A DNA stretch of 64,000 bases from Actinoallomurus iriomotensis (GCF_030269445.1 NZ_BSTJ01000019.1:62001-126000); one strand, 5' to 3'; positions 41,827 to 51,342 are shown, counted from the first letter of the stretch. Notes: a model not told the origin generated them from the letters alone. A program made the numbers and translations.

Positions 41827-44721
41827 GTGGACAGCGACGGAGATCGGACGCGGCAGAGCGCCGCGGACACGTCCCAGCCCATGGACGAAACGGCGAGCCG
41901 CCCCAAGCGGCGATTCGCCGGACGTTTCGCCCTACGCAACTGGAAGGTGTCCGCCCGGCTCGTCGCGCTCATCGTCATCCCGACCATCGTGGCGGGCGTG
42001 CTCGCGGGCCTGCGTGTCAACAGCGCCCTGGCGAACGCGTCGACGTTCGGCCGTATCGAGCGGCTGGCCGCACTGGGTGACAAGCTGAGCGTGCTGACGC
42101 ACGCGCTCGAGGCCGAGCGCGACACGACGGCCCTGTACGTGGCATCGTCCGGGAAGAGCGCGAGCAAGAGCGACCTGCAACACGTTGAGGGGCAGGTGGA
42201 CTCGGCCGTCCAGGGGGTGCGCGCCCAGGCCGGTGGCATCGATGACTCCTACCCGAGTCAGACCCGGACCCAGGTGCGCGACATCCTCAACCGGCTGAGT
42301 CAGTTGAGCGGCCTACGGGCGGAGGCGACGCAGACCAAGCTTCCCGCGGACGCGACGATCGACAAGTACAGCGAGTTCGTCGCGGACCTGCTGAACTTCA
42401 ACGAGCAGATCGCCCAGGACGGCTCGAACTCCGACCTCGCCGAGGAGTCCCGCGCGCTCGACTCCCTGGCCGAGGCCAAGGAGGACTCCGCCAGAGAGCG
42501 GGGCTTCCTCTCGGTCGCGCTGGCGGCCGGCGGGTTCCAGCCGGGCGCCTACCAGGAGTTCCAGGCGGCGCGCAGCCAACGGGACACTGACATCGCGGCC
42601 TTCCAGGCGGACGCGACGCCGGCGGAGGCCCAGCTCTACTCCGACACGGTCGCCGGACCCGAGGTCGACCAGGCGGAGCTGATCCGCCAGCAGGCGGTGA
42701 CGCAGGCGGGCAAGTCGGCCGACCTGTCACTCGCCGGCATGGGCGTCAACTCCGACCCGCGCAAGTGGTTCAACGACATGACCGTGCGCTCGGACAAGAT
42801 GCGCGCGGTCGAGGACCAGCTGGTGCACAACCTGCTGGACAAGAGCCACAGCCTGAAGAGCCAGGCGCAGCGGTCGGCACTGCTCATCGGCGGCCTGCTG
42901 CTCGTCGTACTGCTGCTCGTGGTCTTCGCGGTCGTCATCGTCGCCCAGTCGCTGGTCCGGCCGTTGCGCCGGCTGCGGGGAGGCGCGCTGGACGTGGCCG
43001 GCACCCGGCTGCCCGACTTCGTCCGCCGGCTGCGTGAGCCGGACGTCGAACAGGTCGGCTTCGACGTCGAGCCGATCGACGTCGACTCCACCGATGAGAT
43101 CGGTGAGGTCGCGCGGGCCTTCGACGAGGTCCACCGCGAGGCCGTACGCCTGGCGTCCAACGAGGCCATGCTGCGGGGCAACGTCAACGCGATGTTCGTC
43201 AACCTCTCCCGCCGCAGCCAGTCGCTGATCGAACGTCAGCTGCGGCTCATCGAGGACCTCGAACAGAGCGAGCAGGACTCCGGCCGGTTGGACAGTCTCT
43301 TCAAGCTCGACCACCTGGCGACCCGCATGCGCCGCAACTGTGAGAACCTCCTGGTCCTCGGCGGCCAGGAGCAGGCACGGCGGTGGAACAAGCCGGTCGC
43401 GCTCGTGGACATCGTGCGCGCGTCCCTGTCCGAGGTCGAGCAGTACGAGCGGATCACGCTGCGGATCCAGGACGAGGTCTCGGTGAACGGCCGGGTCGTC
43501 AACGACCTGGTCCACCTCGTGGCGGAGCTGGTGGAGAACGCCACCTCCTTCTCGCCCGAGCACACCAAGGTGGCGGTGTCCGGACACCTGCTCAGCGGAG
43601 GCGGGGCCATGCTCCAGATCTCCGACAGCGGGGTCGGCATGTCGCCGGAGGAGCTCGAGGAGGCCAACTGGCGGCTGGCCAACCCGCCGACGATCGACGT
43701 GTCGGTCTCCCGGCGCATGGGCCTGTTCGTCGTCGGCCGCCTCGCGCAGCGGCACGGCATCCGGGTCGAGCTGCGCGCCGCGCTGTCCGGCGGCCTGACC
43801 GCCTTCGTCATCCTCGCCCCGAACACGATCATGCAGGACCCGCAGAAGGTGCGCCCGCAGCGGCTCGACACGTTCGGCGGTCCGTCGCTGGACCGCGGCC
43901 CGGTCTCGCAGCCCCTACAGCCGGTCCAGCCGGTCCAGCCGGTCCAGCCCGTGCAGCCCCTTCAGCCGCCGGCCGTCCGCGGTGAGATCGGCCGGCCGGG
44001 GGACACCGGGCGGCCCGGCGAGAACGGGCGGCCGGGGGAGAGCGGGCGGCCGCCCGTACCGGACACGCCGCGCGAGCCGTTGCGGTCCCACGGCACGCCG
44101 CTGCCCAAGCGCAAGGCGGCGCCGACGTCACCGCCCGGCCGCGGCTCCGGTCCGACCGCCCCGTCGCGTTCGTCGCGTCCGCAGGGAGTGCCGCCCTCCA
44201 GGTCCGGCCCGCCTCCGGGGCCGCCGCAGGAGCCGCCGCCGCCCCGGCCGGTGCCCCAGGCGCAGCCCCAATCGGCGGGCCCGGCGTTCGGCGAACGCCG
44301 CTCGGTGACCGAGAACAACGGACGCTCACCTATCTTCGAGGCAATGCAGTCGGAATGGTTCGAACGGCGTAAGACGGGATCGACGAGCCGTGCTGAGACC
44401 GCTCCGCCGAGAGAGTGGTCCTCGCCCGGCGATGACGGGTGGCGAGCCGCGGAGGCGATCCGCGCGCCGGCCACCGGCGGGCAGACCAGCGCCGGCCTGC
44501 CGAAACGGGTACCCGGAAGCAACCGGATCCCCGGATCGGTCGGCTCGGCGAGGCCGGCCCCGCCGGGGCCGGCCGCGCAGCCGGCGCAGCCCGCACCCAG
44601 AATGGAATCCCGCCCGCCGCAGGCGGAAACCGTACGGAACCGTTTCGCGAGCTTCCAGCAGGGCGTACGGAAGGGTCGCGCCGCGATCCAGCCCGAAGAT
44701 GATGAACGGGAGAACCAGTGA
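41827..44721 (+). CDS. cvnA: Conservon sensor kinase CvnA with NIT domain
   Basis: The 964-residue kinase-like protein heads a conservon. A first membrane helix (about residues 42-64) is followed by an extracellular nitrate/nitrite-sensing-like NIT domain (about 70-345). A second helix (about 350-376), a HAMP segment (377-450) and a HATPase_c domain follow (N-box LVAELVENATSFSPEH near 570, G-box SDSGVGMSPEE). The last 270 residues are disordered and Pro/Gly-rich, with QPVQPVQPVQPVQP and collagen-like GRPGxxGRPG repeats. The start is GTG 41827 with GGAAGG upstream. In Streptomyces, conservon kinases signal through the roadblock and GTPase partners encoded just downstream. Confidence 0.92.
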   Translation: MDSDGDRTRQSAADTSQPMDETASRPKRRFAGRFALRNWKVSARLVALIVIPTIVAGVLAGLRVNSALANASTFGRIERLAALGDKLSVLTHALEAERDTTALYVASSGKSASKSDLQHVEGQVDSAVQGVRAQAGGIDDSYPSQTRTQVRDILNRLSQLSGLRAEATQTKLPADATIDKYSEFVADLLNFNEQIAQDGSNSDLAEESRALDSLAEAKEDSARERGFLSVALAAGGFQPGAYQEFQAARSQRDTDIAAFQADATPAEAQLYSDTVAGPEVDQAELIRQQAVTQAGKSADLSLAGMGVNSDPRKWFNDMTVRSDKMRAVEDQLVHNLLDKSHSLKSQAQRSALLIGGLLLVVLLLVVFAVVIVAQSLVRPLRRLRGGALDVAGTRLPDFVRRLREPDVEQVGFDVEPIDVDSTDEIGEVARAFDEVHREAVRLASNEAMLRGNVNAMFVNLSRRSQSLIERQLRLIEDLEQSEQDSGRLDSLFKLDHLATRMRRNCENLLVLGGQEQARRWNKPVALVDIVRASLSEVEQYERITLRIQDEVSVNGRVVNDLVHLVAELVENATSFSPEHTKVAVSGHLLSGGGAMLQISDSGVGMSPEELEEANWRLANPPTIDVSVSRRMGLFVVGRLAQRHGIRVELRAALSGGLTAFVILAPNTIMQDPQKVRPQRLDTFGGPSLDRGPVSQPLQPVQPVQPVQPVQPLQPPAVRGEIGRPGDTGRPGENGRPGESGRPPVPDTPREPLRSHGTPLPKRKAAPTSPPGRGSGPTAPSRSSRPQGVPPSRSGPPPGPPQEPPPPRPVPQAQPQSAGPAFGERRSVTENNGRSPIFEAMQSEWFERRKTGSTSRAETAPPREWSSPGDDGWRAAEAIRAPATGGQTSAGLPKRVPGSNRIPGSVGSARPAPPGPAAQPAQPAPRMESRPPQAETVRNRFASFQQGVRKGRAAIQPEDDERENQ
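43911..44055 (+). repeat. In-frame QPV and GRPG repeat tract in cvnA
   Basis: A tandem nine-base repeat CAGCCGGTC codes for repeated Gln-Pro-Val (about residues 696-712). A 15-base GGCCGGCCGGGGGAC-type repeat codes for Gly-Arg-Pro-Gly-x units shortly after. Both are likely to vary in copy number between strains. Confidence 0.75.
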
Positions 44722-45119
44722 ACAGCCGCCAGGACCTCAGTTGGCTGGTGACGAACTTCGTCGAACGCGTCCCGCGCGTCGCGCACGCCGTGGTGGTCTC
44801 CTCCGACGGTCTGCCGATGGCGTACTCGGAAGGCTTCCCGGCCGACCGTGTCGATCAGCTCGCCGCGATCGCGTCGGGACTGACCAGTCTCACCCAGGGC
44901 GCGGCCCGTATCTTTGAGGGCGGTGCGGTCACGCAGACGCTCGTCGAGATGGAACGCGGGCTGCTGTTCGTGATGGCGATCAGCGACGGTTCCGTGCTGG
45001 GCGTCCTCGCCGCACCCGACTGCGATATGGGATTGGTGGCATACGAGATGGCACTGCTCGTCGAGCGTGTGGGCCGCGTGCTGACGCCCGCGCTCCGCGC
45101 CGAACCCGGGATCGGTTAA
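44718..45119 (+). CDS. cvnB: Conservon roadblock/LC7 protein CvnB
   Basis: The 133-residue protein is a roadblock/LC7 domain, beginning DLSWLVTNFVERVPRVAHAV and containing SSDGLPMAYSEGF and MAISDGSVLGVLAAP. Roadblock proteins act as dimers that regulate small GTPases, here most likely CvnD. The GTG start overlaps the cvnA stop (GTGA), so translation is coupled. Length and sequence are typical of the family. Confidence 0.95.
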   Translation: MNSRQDLSWLVTNFVERVPRVAHAVVVSSDGLPMAYSEGFPADRVDQLAAIASGLTSLTQGAARIFEGGAVTQTLVEMERGLLFVMAISDGSVLGVLAAPDCDMGLVAYEMALLVERVGRVLTPALRAEPGIG

Positions 45120-45121
45120 GG

Positions 45122-45574
45122 GTGGACGGCGGCAGGTACGGGAATTACGGGTTCGGCCCCCAGCACGGGTCGAACCCCGGTCCGCACCGAGACCCGCCGC
45201 CGGGGCCGCCCTCGTCGCCGCCCTCGGAAGCGGGAGACTCCAGTTCGCTGGTCCGGCCGTACGCGGTCACGGGCGGGCGCACCAAGCCACGGTACGACCT
45301 GCCGATCGAGGCGCTGATCTCGGTCGCTCCGTATCCGCGGCACGACATCACGACTCTCACCCCCGAGTACAAAGCCATCATCGATCTGTGCCGCAACTGG
45401 CGTTCGGTGGCGGAAGTGTCGGCCCTGCTCAGACTGCCGCTCGGCGTGGCCCGTGTGCTGATCGCGGACATGGCGCACGAAGGCCTGCTACGCCTGCATC
45501 AGTCTCCCTTCACTGAGGGGCAGCCTGACCTCCAGCTGCTGGAAAGGGTTCTCAGTGGACTTCGCAAGCTCTAA
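45122..45574 (+). CDS. cvnC: Conservon DUF742 protein CvnC
   Basis: The 150-residue protein has a disordered Pro/Gly/Ser-rich start of about 40 residues followed by a DUF742 winged-helix-like domain (SLVRPYAVTGGRTKPRYDLP, then NWRSVAEVSALLRLPLGVARVLIADM). It may couple the kinase complex to DNA or to the GTPase, but its role in conservons is not settled. GTG 45122 follows the cvnB stop by two bases. Its end overlaps the start of cvnD by 20 bases. Confidence 0.95.
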   Translation: MDGGRYGNYGFGPQHGSNPGPHRDPPPGPPSSPPSEAGDSSSLVRPYAVTGGRTKPRYDLPIEALISVAPYPRHDITTLTPEYKAIIDLCRNWRSVAEVSALLRLPLGVARVLIADMAHEGLLRLHQSPFTEGQPDLQLLERVLSGLRKL

Positions 45575-46154
45575 TCCGGGCGCCTCCCCCGGAATGACCT
45601 CGGTCAAGATCATTGTCGGGGGAGGCTTCGGTGTGGGGAAGACGACCTTCGTCGGTTCGGTGTCAGAGATCATGCCGCTGACCACCGAGGCCGTCATGAC
45701 CGCGGCCAGCACCGAGGTCGACGACCTGTCCTCCACTCCGGACAAGACGACCACGACCGTCGCGATGGACTTCGGCCGGGTCAGCCTCGACCGGGAGCTG
45801 ATCCTCTACCTGTTCGGCACGCCCGGACAGCACCGCTTCTGGTTCATGTGGGACGACCTGGTGAAGGGCGCGATCGGAGCGGTGGTCCTGGTGGACACGC
45901 GCCGGCTCGCCGACTCCTTCGCCGCGGTCGACTACTTCGAGGAGTCGGGGGTGCCCTTCGTCGTGGGCATCAACGGTTTCGACGGCGTCTACACCCACAC
46001 GATCGAGGACATCCGCGACGCGCTCACGATCGGCGCGCACGTGCCGATCGTCACCTGTGACGCGCGCAACCGCGAGTCCACCAAGGCGACGCTCATCACG
46101 CTGGTCGAGCACGCCCTGTCGATGCGCGGCCGGGGAGTGCCGATCAACAACTGA
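45555..46154 (+). CDS. cvnD: Conservon Ras-like GTPase CvnD
   Basis: The 199-residue protein is the small GTPase of the conservon. The P-loop is GGFGVGKTTFVG near residue 24, switch II is LFGTPGQHRFWFMW, and the base-recognition region is in FVVGINGFDG, where NKxD is replaced by a NGFD-type sequence usual in this family. GTG 45555 lies inside the end of cvnC. It is the last gene of the four-gene operon; the SGNH hydrolase gene follows after 39 bases and could be read through. Confidence 0.95.
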   Translation: MDFASSNPGASPGMTSVKIIVGGGFGVGKTTFVGSVSEIMPLTTEAVMTAASTEVDDLSSTPDKTTTTVAMDFGRVSLDRELILYLFGTPGQHRFWFMWDDLVKGAIGAVVLVDTRRLADSFAAVDYFEESGVPFVVGINGFDGVYTHTIEDIRDALTIGAHVPIVTCDARNRESTKATLITLVEHALSMRGRGVPINN

Positions 46155-46193
46155 GGGGCTGTGATCGCCGGGAGGCGGCGTCATGCATCATTG

Positions 46194-46982
46194 ATGGACG
46201 TGACCGACTCCGAATCGACGTACTCCTCATACGTGGCCCTCGGTGACAGCTTCACCGAGGGCCTCGACGACCCGGATCCCGCCGGCGGCTACCGCGGCTG
46301 GGCCGACCGGCTCGCCGAGCACCTCGCCGCCTCCGCCTCAAGCTCCACCAGCGGCCTGCGCTACGCCAACCTCGCCATACGCGGGCGGCTGCTGGGCCAG
46401 GTCGTGGCCGAGCAGGTACCGCGCGCCGTCGAGCTGCGGCCGGACCTGATCACGCTCGCCGCAGCCGGCAACGACCTGCTGCGCCCGCGTGCGGATCCGG
46501 ACCGGCTCGCCGTCGTCTTCGAGGACGCGGTCCGGCGGCTGCGGGCGACCGGCGCCGAGGTGCTGCTCTTCACCGGCTTCGACACGCGTGACGTGCCGGT
46601 GCTGCGCCGCATCCGCGGCAAGGCGGCGATGTACAACCTGCACGTCCGCTCCATCGCGGACCGGCACGACTGCCGGGTGGTGGACCTGTGGTCGATGCGG
46701 ACGCTGCTGGACCCGCGGGCCTGGGCGCCGGACCGGCTTCACCTGTCGCCGGAGGGGCACCGGCGCGTGGCGCTGGCCGCCTGCGAGGCGCTCGGCATCG
46801 AGGCCGCCGGCGACTGGCGCGAGCCCTGGCCGGCGGCGCCGCCCGTCGACTGGCTGACCTCGCGGCGCGGTGACATCGAGTGGGCGCGGACCTACTTCGT
46901 GCCATGGATCCAGCGGCGCCTGCAGGGACGCTCGTCCGGCGACGGCCTCACGGCCAAGCGCCCGGACCTGCACCCGTTCTGA
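46194..46982 (+). CDS. SGNH/GDSL-family hydrolase
   Basis: The 262-residue esterase has block I VALGDSFTEGLDDP (nucleophile Ser), block III AAGNDLLRP (oxyanion Asn) and block V DRLHLSPEGH (Asp and His), so the active site is complete. No signal peptide is seen, which points to a cytoplasmic acyl-ester hydrolase. ATG 46194 is used rather than the earlier in-frame GTG 46161. It lies close behind the conservon on the same strand, but functional linkage is only positional. Confidence 0.9.
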   Translation: MDVTDSESTYSSYVALGDSFTEGLDDPDPAGGYRGWADRLAEHLAASASSSTSGLRYANLAIRGRLLGQVVAEQVPRAVELRPDLITLAAAGNDLLRPRADPDRLAVVFEDAVRRLRATGAEVLLFTGFDTRDVPVLRRIRGKAAMYNLHVRSIADRHDCRVVDLWSMRTLLDPRAWAPDRLHLSPEGHRRVALAACEALGIEAAGDWREPWPAAPPVDWLTSRRGDIEWARTYFVPWIQRRLQGRSSGDGLTAKRPDLHPF

Positions 46983-47079
46983 ACCGGCTCTGAGACCGGC
47001 TCGGAGGCGGGGCCGGAGTCACGCGGCCGGTTCGTGCCGTGGTCGGGCCGCGGGCTTGACGCCGGGCGTACAGAGATGA

Positions 47080-47097
47080 GATGACAACGTTGTCGTC
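47080..47097. promoter_or_regulatory. LacI-type operator
   Basis: GATGACAACGTTGTCGTC is an 18-base palindrome with one mismatched pair and a perfect GACAACGTTGTC core (47083-47094). A TTGACG -35-like box lies at 47056-47061. It is 107 bases before the lacI-type gene, so auto-repression is likely. Confidence 0.7.
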
Positions 47098-47203
47098 CTG
47101 AGAGATCGCCCGGGACCCTCGCCGGCCGCGGGCGCGGGGTTCGGGCAGTCTCTCACGGTCGGCGGTCTCGACGCCCCGTCCAGCCGAAGTCCTGAGGGAG
47201 CCC

Positions 47204-48205
47204 ATGCGGCCGACCATGCGTGACGTCGCCCGGCGTGCCGGCGTGAGCCTCAAGACGGTCTCGCGCGTGGTCAACGGCGAGGACGGCGTGCGGCCGGACA
47301 CGACCGCGAAGGTCAACGCCGCCATCTCCGCGCTGGGCTTCCGCCGCAACGACATCGCCCGCGCGCTGCGCGGCGGAAAGCGCACCCGCAGCCTCGGGCT
47401 CGTCATCAAGGACGTCGCCAACCCCTTCTACTCCCAGATCGCGCGCGGGGTCGAGGAGGTCGCGCGGGCCCACGACCTCCTGGTCATCTCCGGCTGCTCG
47501 GACGAGGACCCCGCGCGGGAGCGCCACCTCATCCGGTCGCTGTGCGAGCGCCGGGTGGACGGCCTGCTCGTCGTGCCCTCCGGCACCGACCACCGCTACC
47601 TGATCCCCGAGATCAGCATGGGCACCCCCGCGGTCTTCATCGACCGCCCGCCCGAGGAGGCCCTTGAGGCCGACGTCGTCCTCATCGACAGCGTCGGCGG
47701 GGCCCGTACGGCCGTCGACCACCTCGTCCGGCACGGCCACCGCCGCATCGCCTGCCTGTCCGACCTGCCCGGCATCTTCACCGCGAGCGAGCGCCTGCGG
47801 GGCTACCGCGAGGCGCTGGGCGAGCACGGCGTGCCCGTGGACGAGGCCCTCGTACGTCCGGGCCGGCACGACGTGGCCGGCGCCGAGTCGGCCATGGCGG
47901 AGCTGCTCGCCCTCGACGACCCGCCGACGGCCGTCTTCACCGGCAACAACCGGCTGACGGTCGGCGCGCTGCGGGCCGTCCAGGCCGCCGGCGCGGGCAC
48001 GGCGCTGGTCGGCTTCGACGACCTGGAGCTCGCCGACATGCTCGCCACGCCGGTGACCGTCGTGGCGCACCAGCCCGTGGAGATGGGCCGGCGCGCGGCG
48101 GAGCTGCTGTGCCGGCGCATGGCGGGCGAGGAACTGCCCCCGCAACGCGTGGTGCTGCCGACCCACCTCATCGTCCGCGGCTCCGGGGAGCTGCCGCCGC
48201 CCTAG
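47204..48205 (+). CDS. LacI family transcriptional regulator
   Basis: The 333-residue regulator has the LacI helix-turn-helix at its start (TMRDVARRAGVSLKTVSRVVNG), a hinge with ALRGGKRTRSLGLVI, and a sugar-binding core of two periplasmic-binding-like lobes. ATG 47204 follows GGGAG. It heads an apparent operon with an ABC sugar-type transporter (14-base gap to the ATPase gene) and most likely represses the whole set at the palindrome 47080-47097 until its sugar ligand appears. Confidence 0.93.
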   Translation: MRPTMRDVARRAGVSLKTVSRVVNGEDGVRPDTTAKVNAAISALGFRRNDIARALRGGKRTRSLGLVIKDVANPFYSQIARGVEEVARAHDLLVISGCSDEDPARERHLIRSLCERRVDGLLVVPSGTDHRYLIPEISMGTPAVFIDRPPEEALEADVVLIDSVGGARTAVDHLVRHGHRRIACLSDLPGIFTASERLRGYREALGEHGVPVDEALVRPGRHDVAGAESAMAELLALDDPPTAVFTGNNRLTVGALRAVQAAGAGTALVGFDDLELADMLATPVTVVAHQPVEMGRRAAELLCRRMAGEELPPQRVVLPTHLIVRGSGELPPP

Positions 48206-48219
48206 CCAGGAAGGTGCAC

Positions 48220-48975
48220 ATGACGGAACCGCTGCTCGAAGCACGAGGCGTCACGAGGCGTTTCGGTCATGTCCAGGCCCTGCGAGGGGCCGCCTTCACC
48301 GCGTACGCGGGCGAGGTCGTCGCGCTCATCGGCGACAACGGCGCCGGCAAGAGCACTCTGGTCAAGACGCTCGCCGGCGCGCTGCGGCCCGACGGCGGCG
48401 AGATCCTCCTCGACGGCCGCCCGGTGCACCTGACCGATCCGGTCGACGCGCAGCGGCTCGGCATCGAGACCGTCTACCAGGACCTCGCGCTCGCCCACGA
48501 CCTCGACGCCGCCGCGAACCTCTTCCTCGGCCGCGAGCCGACCCGGTTCTCGTTCCTCCACGTGCTCGACCGGGGCGTCATGCAGCGGCGGGCGGCGGAG
48601 GCCTTCGACGAGCTCGGCATCCGGCTGCCCGACATGTCCGCGCCCGTACGGCAGCTGTCCGGCGGGCAGCGTCAGTGCGTCGCCGTGGCGCGCGCGGTGG
48701 CGTGGGCGTCGCGGGTGGTGTTCATGGACGAGCCGACCGCCGCGCTGGGCGTGGTCCAGCGAAAACAGGTGCTCGACCTCATCCGGCGCGTCCGCGACCG
48801 TGGCGTGACGGTGGTCCTGATCAGCCACAACATGCCCGAGGTGCTCGCCGTCGCCGACCGGGTGGAGGTGCTGCGGCTGGGCCGCAGGGTCGCCCGGTTC
48901 ACCGCCGCGGACACGTCGGTGGAGCAGCTCGTCTCGGCGATGACCGGAGGACTGGACCAGGAGGGTGCCGCATGA
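48220..48975 (+). CDS. Sugar-type ABC transporter ATPase (single domain)
   Basis: The 251-residue ATPase has Walker A GDNGAGKST, Q-loop VYQDLALAHDLDAAANLFLGRE, signature LSGGQRQCVAVARA, Walker B VVFMDEPTAALG and the switch His in ISHNMPEV. It is a single-domain member of the ribose/fructose (FrcA-like) group, in which most relatives have two fused domains, so it probably works as a homodimer. AGGAAGG precedes ATG 48220. Its stop overlaps the permease start by four bases. Confidence 0.93.
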   Translation: MTEPLLEARGVTRRFGHVQALRGAAFTAYAGEVVALIGDNGAGKSTLVKTLAGALRPDGGEILLDGRPVHLTDPVDAQRLGIETVYQDLALAHDLDAAANLFLGREPTRFSFLHVLDRGVMQRRAAEAFDELGIRLPDMSAPVRQLSGGQRQCVAVARAVAWASRVVFMDEPTAALGVVQRKQVLDLIRRVRDRGVTVVLISHNMPEVLAVADRVEVLRLGRRVARFTAADTSVEQLVSAMTGGLDQEGAA

Positions 48976-49985
48976 CGACGACCGCCGTCTCTGAGGAGAC
49001 CACGGAGACGGGACGGATCCCGGCCCTCCTGCGCTCGAACACGGTGTGGACGCTCGCCGTGCTGGTCGCACTGTTCGCGTTGTTCGCCGTGCTCAAGCCG
49101 GCCGAGTTCGCCACGACCTTCAACATCCGCAACGTCGCGACCGACTCGGCCATCCTGCTCGTCCTCGCGGTCGGCATGACGTTCGTCATCGTCACCGCCG
49201 GCATCGACCTGTCGGTCGGCTCCGTGCTGGTCTTCTCCGGCGTCGTCGCGGCCAAGACGATGGTCGCCCTGGGCGGCACGACCGCGGGCTGGGGCGGCAT
49301 CGCGCTCGGCGCGCTCGCCGGGATGGGCAGCGGGCTCGGCTGGGGCCTGGTGAACGGCCTGCTCGTCACCAAGGCGAGGATCCCACCCCTCATCGCCACT
49401 CTGGGCAGCCTCGGCGTGGCCCTCGGCCTCGCCCAGGTCATCACGGGTGGCAGCGACGTCAACCGGATCCCCGCCAAGCTGGCCAACGCCATCGGGTACG
49501 GCCTGGTCGCCGGGGTGCCCTGGCTCGTCATCATCGCCGTGCTCATCGCGGTCGTCTTCGGGCTGCTGCTGGCGCTCACCCGGTTCGGCCGCCACACGTA
49601 CGCGATCGGGTCCAACGCCGAGGCGGCACGCCGGGTCGGCATCAAGGTCGACCGGCACCTCATCAAGGTGTACGCGCTGTCCGGCCTCCTGTCGGGAGTG
49701 GCCGGCGTGCTGTCGCTGGCGCACTACACGACCACCACGATCGCCAGCCACACGTCCGACAACCTGAGCGCGATCGCCGCCGTCGTCATCGGCGGCGCGA
49801 GCCTGTTCGGCGGCGTCGGCACCGTCGCGGGCACGGTGATCGGCGTGCTGATCCCCGGCGTCCTGCGCAACGGTCTGATCATCCTCGGGGCACAGCGGTT
49901 CTGGCTCGATGTCGCGGTCGGGGCCGTACTGGTCGTCGCGGTCTTCTTCGACCAGCTACGGCGGCGAGCGCGAGAACGTCGATAA
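48972..49985 (+). CDS. Sugar-type ABC transporter permease
   Basis: The 337-residue permease is of the RbsC/FrcC type with about nine or ten membrane segments and the signatures LAVGMTFVIVTAGIDLSVGS, IPPLIATLGSLGVALG and AYAIGSNAEAARRVGI-like sequence near residue 215. It overlaps the ATPase gene (ATGA) and is followed 13 bases later by the binding-protein gene. It forms the channel for a pentose or hexose-type substrate. Confidence 0.95.
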   Translation: MTTTAVSEETTETGRIPALLRSNTVWTLAVLVALFALFAVLKPAEFATTFNIRNVATDSAILLVLAVGMTFVIVTAGIDLSVGSVLVFSGVVAAKTMVALGGTTAGWGGIALGALAGMGSGLGWGLVNGLLVTKARIPPLIATLGSLGVALGLAQVITGGSDVNRIPAKLANAIGYGLVAGVPWLVIIAVLIAVVFGLLLALTRFGRHTYAIGSNAEAARRVGIKVDRHLIKVYALSGLLSGVAGVLSLAHYTTTTIASHTSDNLSAIAAVVIGGASLFGGVGTVAGTVIGVLIPGVLRNGLIILGAQRFWLDVAVGAVLVVAVFFDQLRRRARERR

Positions 49986-49998
49986 AGGAGGCACATCG

Positions 49999-50967
49999 GT
50001 GAACAGGTACGTCGTCGTGGCCGCCGCGCTGTCACTGGCCCTGACCGGCGGGTGCGGGAGCGGCGGCTCCTCGTCCTCGTCCGGAGGCGGGAGCAAGAAG
50101 CTCACCCTCATCCAGGGGATCGCGAACGAGCCGTTCTACATCTCCATGTACTGCGGGGCCAAGGCCGAGGCGGCCCGGCTGGGCGCGCACCTCAGCGTCC
50201 AGGCGCCGGCCCAGTGGGACGTGGCGCAGCAGACCCAGGTGGTGACCTCGGTCGCCGCCTCACGGCCGGACGCGGTGCTGATCGCCCCGGTCGACAAGGA
50301 CGCCATGGCCGGCCCGGTCCGCCAGCTCACCGGCAACGGCAGCAAGGTGGTCTTCGTGGACACCGAGCTGGCCGACCAGTCGGTCGGCCTGTCCCGCGTC
50401 TCCTCCGACAACCGGCTCGGCGGACGGCTCGCGGCGCAGACGTTGGCGAAGCAGATCGGCGACCGGGGCAAGGTCATGGTGCTCGCGCCCACCCGGGGCA
50501 TCGCCACCACCGACGATCGGGTGGCCGGTTTCAAGGAGGAGATCGCCAAACACCCGGGCATCACCCTGGCCTCGGAGCAGTACCCGGGCGACGACGCGGG
50601 CAAGGCCACCGAGCTGGTCAACGGCGAACTGTCGAAGAACCCGGATCTGGCGGGCATCTTCGCCTCCAACCTGGTCACCGGCGAGGGCTCGGCGGCGTCG
50701 CTGAAGCAGGCGGACAAGGTCGGCAAGGTGAAGCTCATCGAGTTCGACGCGAGCCCGAAACAGGTCGAGGACCTGCGGGCCGGCACGATCCAGGGCCTCA
50801 TCGGCCAGGAGCCGCTGGAGATCGGACGCCAGGGCGTCGACCAGGCGGTGAACGCCCTGGAGGGCAAGACGGTGACCAAGCACATCCAGACCCGGCTCGT
50901 GGCGGTCACCAAGGACAACGTCGACAGCCCCGACATCGCCAAGTACCTGTACAAGCAGACCTGCTGA
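49999..50967 (+). CDS. Sugar-type ABC substrate-binding lipoprotein
   Basis: The 322-residue protein has a lipoprotein signal (MNRYVVVAAALSLALTGGC), a Ser/Gly linker, and a ribose-binding-protein fold with IQGIANEPFYISMYCGAKAE, VLIAPVDKDAMAGPV and VDTELADQSVGLSRVSSDN (positions about 85-130). GTG 49999 has a near-perfect AAAGGAGG site. It completes a LacI-ATPase-permease-binding protein operon. The sugar is unknown, and no sugar-processing enzyme is present in the operon. Confidence 0.95.
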   Translation: MNRYVVVAAALSLALTGGCGSGGSSSSSGGGSKKLTLIQGIANEPFYISMYCGAKAEAARLGAHLSVQAPAQWDVAQQTQVVTSVAASRPDAVLIAPVDKDAMAGPVRQLTGNGSKVVFVDTELADQSVGLSRVSSDNRLGGRLAAQTLAKQIGDRGKVMVLAPTRGIATTDDRVAGFKEEIAKHPGITLASEQYPGDDAGKATELVNGELSKNPDLAGIFASNLVTGEGSAASLKQADKVGKVKLIEFDASPKQVEDLRAGTIQGLIGQEPLEIGRQGVDQAVNALEGKTVTKHIQTRLVAVTKDNVDSPDIAKYLYKQTC

Positions 50968-50975
50968 CGCCCGTC

Positions 50976-51006
50976 CGGCCGGGCCCCGCCCCCGGGGCCC
51001 CGGCCG
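50976..51006 (+). terminator. Hairpin after the sugar-transporter operon
   Basis: GGCCGGGCCCC (50977-50987) pairs with GGGGCCCCGGCC (50994-51005) with a single-base bulge, nine bases past the binding-protein stop. Confidence 0.6.
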
Positions 51007-51342
51007 CCGGCGTCAGCCGGGCGATCGCTCAGACCTGCCGGCGGCCGTCGCACATCGGCTCGCGGCCGGGCAGCGCGCCTGGCACCAGGCCTGGATACGG
51101 CGCGGCGAGCGGACGCGGGGCGAAGGCGGTGCGTCCGGCGAACAGGTCGCCTCACTCCCGGGGCAGAGAAGCCGTCCGCGCAGATCCAGCCCCGGAGGAG
51201 ACCAGGGCCTTGAGTCTGTCCAGGTCGCCGGAGCCGTGGAGAACGCCCGTGCGCGCCCGGACCTCGCCCGTGAGGGTCGGCGGCGTGCCCGAGCCGCCAC
51301 CACCGGCCGACCTCGGCGGCGTTCCGTGTGGTGACGGCCGCG

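Noticed and set aside
41601-42239. A minus-strand open frame before and inside cvnA
   Set aside because: Its second half is antisense to cvnA, codon bias is poor in the AT-rich half, and no ribosome site is seen.
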